21,678 nt of DNA from Welwitschia mirabilis (Eukaryota > Gnetophyta > Gnetopsida > Welwitschiales), in contig JBOZIK010000001.1 in assembly GCA_051453625.1 (NCBI GenBank), positions 92,664,494 through 92,686,171 of the forward strand. The letters are read 5' to 3'. How positions within the stretch are numbered: the stretch's first letter is position 1; each line of letters starts with the position of its first letter. A program made the translations under genes and the position numbers. Below, piece after piece: positions 19,105 through 21,678 of the stretch. The notes below the pieces were generated by a model. The model searched no databases. It worked only from the letters and a program-made list of their open reading frames with translations, and was not told where the DNA came from.

Positions 19105-19639
19105 TAAGAAGAAATAAAGTTAACTTTGTTTTTACAGCACCTTCCACTTGAAGAGAGATGGTCAATGCTTCATAAGCCAACTTTGTTTAATAATCAACTA
19201 GAAGTATACAACTTGAACATTTTTTATGAAGATCAATTTAATTTTGACCATCTGAAAAATGATTATTTTGATTTGAAGAGTAGAGAGACTGAGTCTGTCA
19301 ACTATGTAGAAGTCTGAGATCTGAACAGAACTGAGATTTTATATTTTAAGGGTGGTTATGCACTACTGACGTCTGGATGACAGTCAGAGCCAATAGTGAG
19401 ATTTCCTGAAAATCTAACAGAAAGTAAAAATCTGAATTCAAATCTAAATCTGAAACCTTTATCCAGTGGATTGAAATACATTTTTCTGAATAATGATCTA
19501 AGCAAACCTTTAATCATTAAAAAAAATCTTTCACTTCAATAAGAATTAAGTTTAATCTCTCTTTTGCCATCTAAGGTAAATGCGTCTGCTTGATCTCAGA
19601 AAGATTTGATAGCCATTCCTACCTTAATTATTTAACATA
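19105..19639 (+). pseudogene. Gypsy protease-RT linker, broken
   Basis: Includes LKPLSSGLKYIFLNNDLSKP near 19455-19515, which fits the 'LKpLPshLkYaFLg' block before Athila RT, and a degenerate stretch after it. Several stops and a frame change. Confidence 0.6.
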
Positions 19640-20160
19640 AAATATTCTTGAGGATAATGCAAAACCTATTAGGCAACCCCAATGTAGACTTAATCTAGCC
19701 CTTAAGCAAGTTATTAAAAATGAAATCATAAAATTAATGGGTGCTGGAATCATTTATGCCATAGCTAATAGTGAGTGATTTAGCCCTTTGATGGTAGTGC
19801 CTAAAAAGAATGGGAAATAGAAGATGTGCATTGATTTCAGAAAATTAAATGAAGTAACCAAAAAGATCATTATACTTTACCTTTTCTTGATGATATACTT
19901 GATAGGATTTAGGGACATGTATTTTATTATTTTCTTGATGGATATAGTGGTTATTACTAGTGAGGACCAAGTCAAAAATACTTTCACTTTATCTTTTGGG
20001 ACTTTTGCTTTTTGACACATGCCTTTTGGACTTTGTAAAGCTGCTGGTACTTTTTAGCGTGCTATGATGGGTACTTTTTCTGATATGTTAGAGGATTCGA
20101 TTGAAATTTTTATGGATGACTTTTTTATTTATGCTAAAACTTTTGAAAAAATTTTATAAT
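19640..20160 (+). pseudogene. Gypsy reverse transcriptase, broken
   Basis: Blocks in order: NAKPIRQPQCRLNL, IIKLMGAGIIYAIANSE, FSPLMVVPKKNGK, MCIDFRKLNEVTKK, VKNTFTLSFGTFAF, MPFGLCKAAGTF and the active site IEIFMDDF (ATG-GAT-GAC at 20112-20120), with both Asp present. Stops replace family Trp (TAG at 19818-19820), Arg (TGA at 20013-20015) and Gln (TAG at 20055-20057). The Athila-typical insertion before MCIDFRKLN is absent. Confidence 0.85.
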
Positions 20161-20905
20161 AATTAGAGAAAGTCTTTGATCGTTGCATTTTTAGCGGCCT
20201 ACATTTAACTTGAAAAAAGAGTTTATTTTTAGTTGAAAATGAAATTGTTTTAGGTCATCATATTTCAAAAGAGAGGATTAGGATGAACTCTGAAAAAGTT
20301 GTTATTACTCAAAACCTAAATCCCCTTCTAAATATGAAATAGATTAGATCTTTTCTTGGTCATTATGATTTTTACTATTGGTTTATTCATGATTATACAA
20401 GTATTTATAAACCCCTTTACTCGTCACTAGAGAAAGAAGGTAAATTTAAATAGAATGAATCTTGTGAGCTTGCTTTTGATAGGTTTAAAAGTAAACTTTC
20501 TTATGCTTCTATTATAATGGGATCTGATTAGGAAAAGGATTTTAAATTAATGTGTGATGTAAGTAATTTTACTATGGATGGGATACTTTATCAAAATATG
20601 GAAATGATTTTAAAGTTATATCTTATCATAGCAAATCTCTATCTAGAATTCAAACGAATTACACCACTATAGAGAAGGAAATGTTAGCCATCATTTTTTT
20701 CCCTGATATACTTAGATATTGTCTTTTAGGCTTTTATACAAATGTTTATACTGACTATGCTACTATTCATTACCTTATGACTAAGAAAGATTCTAGTGAT
20801 AGATTGATTAGATGAATTATTCTTATGCAAGAGTTTAATTTAACCATCATTTATAAAGTAAAAAAGAATCATTGTGTTGCTGATCATTTGTCTTGTCTTT
20901 CTTCT
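20161..20905 (+). pseudogene. Gypsy RT thumb/connection and RNase H, broken
   Basis: NEIVLGHHISKERIRMN and IRSFLGHYDFYYWFIHDY end the RT. RNase H follows: FKLMCDVSNFTMDGILYQN (Asp), NYTTIEKEMLAI (Glu), NVYTDYATIHYL (Asp), then MQEFNLTIIYKVKKNHCVAD. Catalytic acids are kept while stops (for example TGA at 20813-20815 in place of Trp) and at least one frameshift break it. Confidence 0.83.
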
Positions 20906-21029
20906 CCTCCGAATGACTTTGTTATTGATGATTCTTTTTCAGATATAACTTTTTGCTATATCTTTTACTTATCCTCCTTCTTATATGCAAATATTGTTAA
21001 TTATCTTATTACCATGAAAACATCACAAC

Positions 21030-21678
21030 ATTGAACTTATAATCAATGCAAATCTTTTCTTCATAGAATAGGTGACTATGAGTGGATAGAGCCACATTTG
21101 TACCATAGGTGTAAAGATCAAATTATGCGAAAATGTATGCCTGATTGGAAAAAATCTAGAATCCTTCATCTTTATCATGGTGGTGTTTGTAGAGGACATT
21201 TTAGTGGACAGGAAACAACTATAAAAATTCTTTGTTCTAGTTTTTATTAACTAACTCTTTTTTAGGATTCTTTTGTTTTTGCTAAAATTTGTGATTCTTG
21301 TTAGTGTTATGATGGGCTTATTCATGCTCAAGAGATGTCCCTTAGATCTATTCTTGAATGTGAATCTTTTGATTATTGGGGTATTAATTTTATAGGCCCT
21401 ATTCACCCATCTTATCATGATAAATATTATATTTTAGTGGCTGTAGATTATGTGGATAAATGGGTTAAAGCTATTCCTACTTCTTTGAATGATGATCAAA
21501 CCATTTGTCATTTCCTTAGAACTCATATTTTTCAAAGATATGGTTTTCCTAAGATTATCATTGGTGATTAAGGAACTCATTTTATTAATTATATTTTTAG
21601 AAAACTTCTTTTATCATCGGAATAGAACATAGAGTAGCTTGTTCTTATCATCTTCAAACTAATGGATAGGCTAAAAAT
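21030..21678 (+). pseudogene. Gypsy integrase, N-terminal and core, broken and cut by window end
   Basis: The zinc-binding part has LHLYHGGVCRGHFSGQETT with the His pair and ICDSC with the Cys pair (21170-21300). The core reads FDYWGINFIGP; the family has an Asp where Asn stands (codon 21386-21388), so the first catalytic acid is lost. VAVDYVDKWVKAIPTS and IFQRYGFPKIIIGD follow, the latter with the second Asp. A TAA then replaces Gln, and the frame shifts near 21610. EHRVACSYHLQTNG ends just before the window edge. Confidence 0.85.

Larger units (their letters stand above)
18944..21678 (+). mobile_element. Athila-like Ty3/Gypsy pol remnant, continues past window
   Basis: Plus-strand order is protease, RT, RNase H, integrase, which defines Gypsy. 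Text such as IEIFMDDFFIYAKTF, NEIVLGHHISKE, IRSFLGHYDFYYWFIHDY, VADHLSCL and VAVDYVDKWVKAIP matches the Athila group. The left edge is a sharp junction to the Copia integrase-like repeat at 18939/18944, and no LTR, PBS or gag is seen on that side, so the 5' part is lost or replaced. Stops occur throughout, mostly at family Trp, Gln and Arg positions. Confidence 0.88.

Overview
This window looks like nuclear DNA of a flowering plant. It is AT-rich, carries an intron-split mitochondrial-type Mn-superoxide dismutase gene with short introns, and is otherwise almost entirely decayed plant transposable elements: Ty1/Copia, Ty3/Gypsy, a hAT-type MITE, a LINE tail and a SINE-like head. A 131-base run of N shows it comes from a draft assembly. 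The species cannot be told from the sequence.

Layout. 48-8774 (minus strand) is a full-length, old Sirevirus-like Copia element. It has LTRs of about 1 kb, a primer-binding site matching initiator tRNA-Met, gag, protease, integrase, RT and RNase H remnants, and a third, plant-specific (env-like) reading frame between RNase H and the 3' LTR. All frames are broken. 8780-9599 is a coding-looking but broken stretch of unknown origin. 9600-9960 is a MITE with an exact 8-bp target duplication. 10838-11589 (minus) holds four clean exons of MnSOD, covering the N-terminal ~171 residues. A GC donor follows the fourth exon, and the last exons, with two of the four metal ligands, are not found in the window. 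If the gene is whole, its fourth intron must run left through the MITE and the whole Sirevirus and past the window edge. Upstream of the gene are a TATA box, a 103-bp tandem duplication, a SINE-like tRNA head and a (CA)33 microsatellite.

12.2-18.9 kb is very AT-rich decayed DNA. It contains a likely plus-strand Copia gag remnant with a PBS-like site (13.48-14.23 kb) and two direct ~0.97-kb copies of a minus-strand Copia integrase-like fragment. One copy is interrupted by a LINE-like insertion with an A-tail. From 18944 to the window end is an Athila-like Ty3/Gypsy pol (protease, RT, RNase H, integrase) on the plus strand, full of stop codons.

The only gene likely to be expressed is MnSOD. 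I do not see a clearly undescribed system. The most interesting points are the ACGT-core motif arrays in the Sirevirus LTRs and again upstream of its third reading frame next to a TATA box, and the MnSOD intron 4 with a GC donor, a second diverged copy of that donor and a possible nested retrotransposon.
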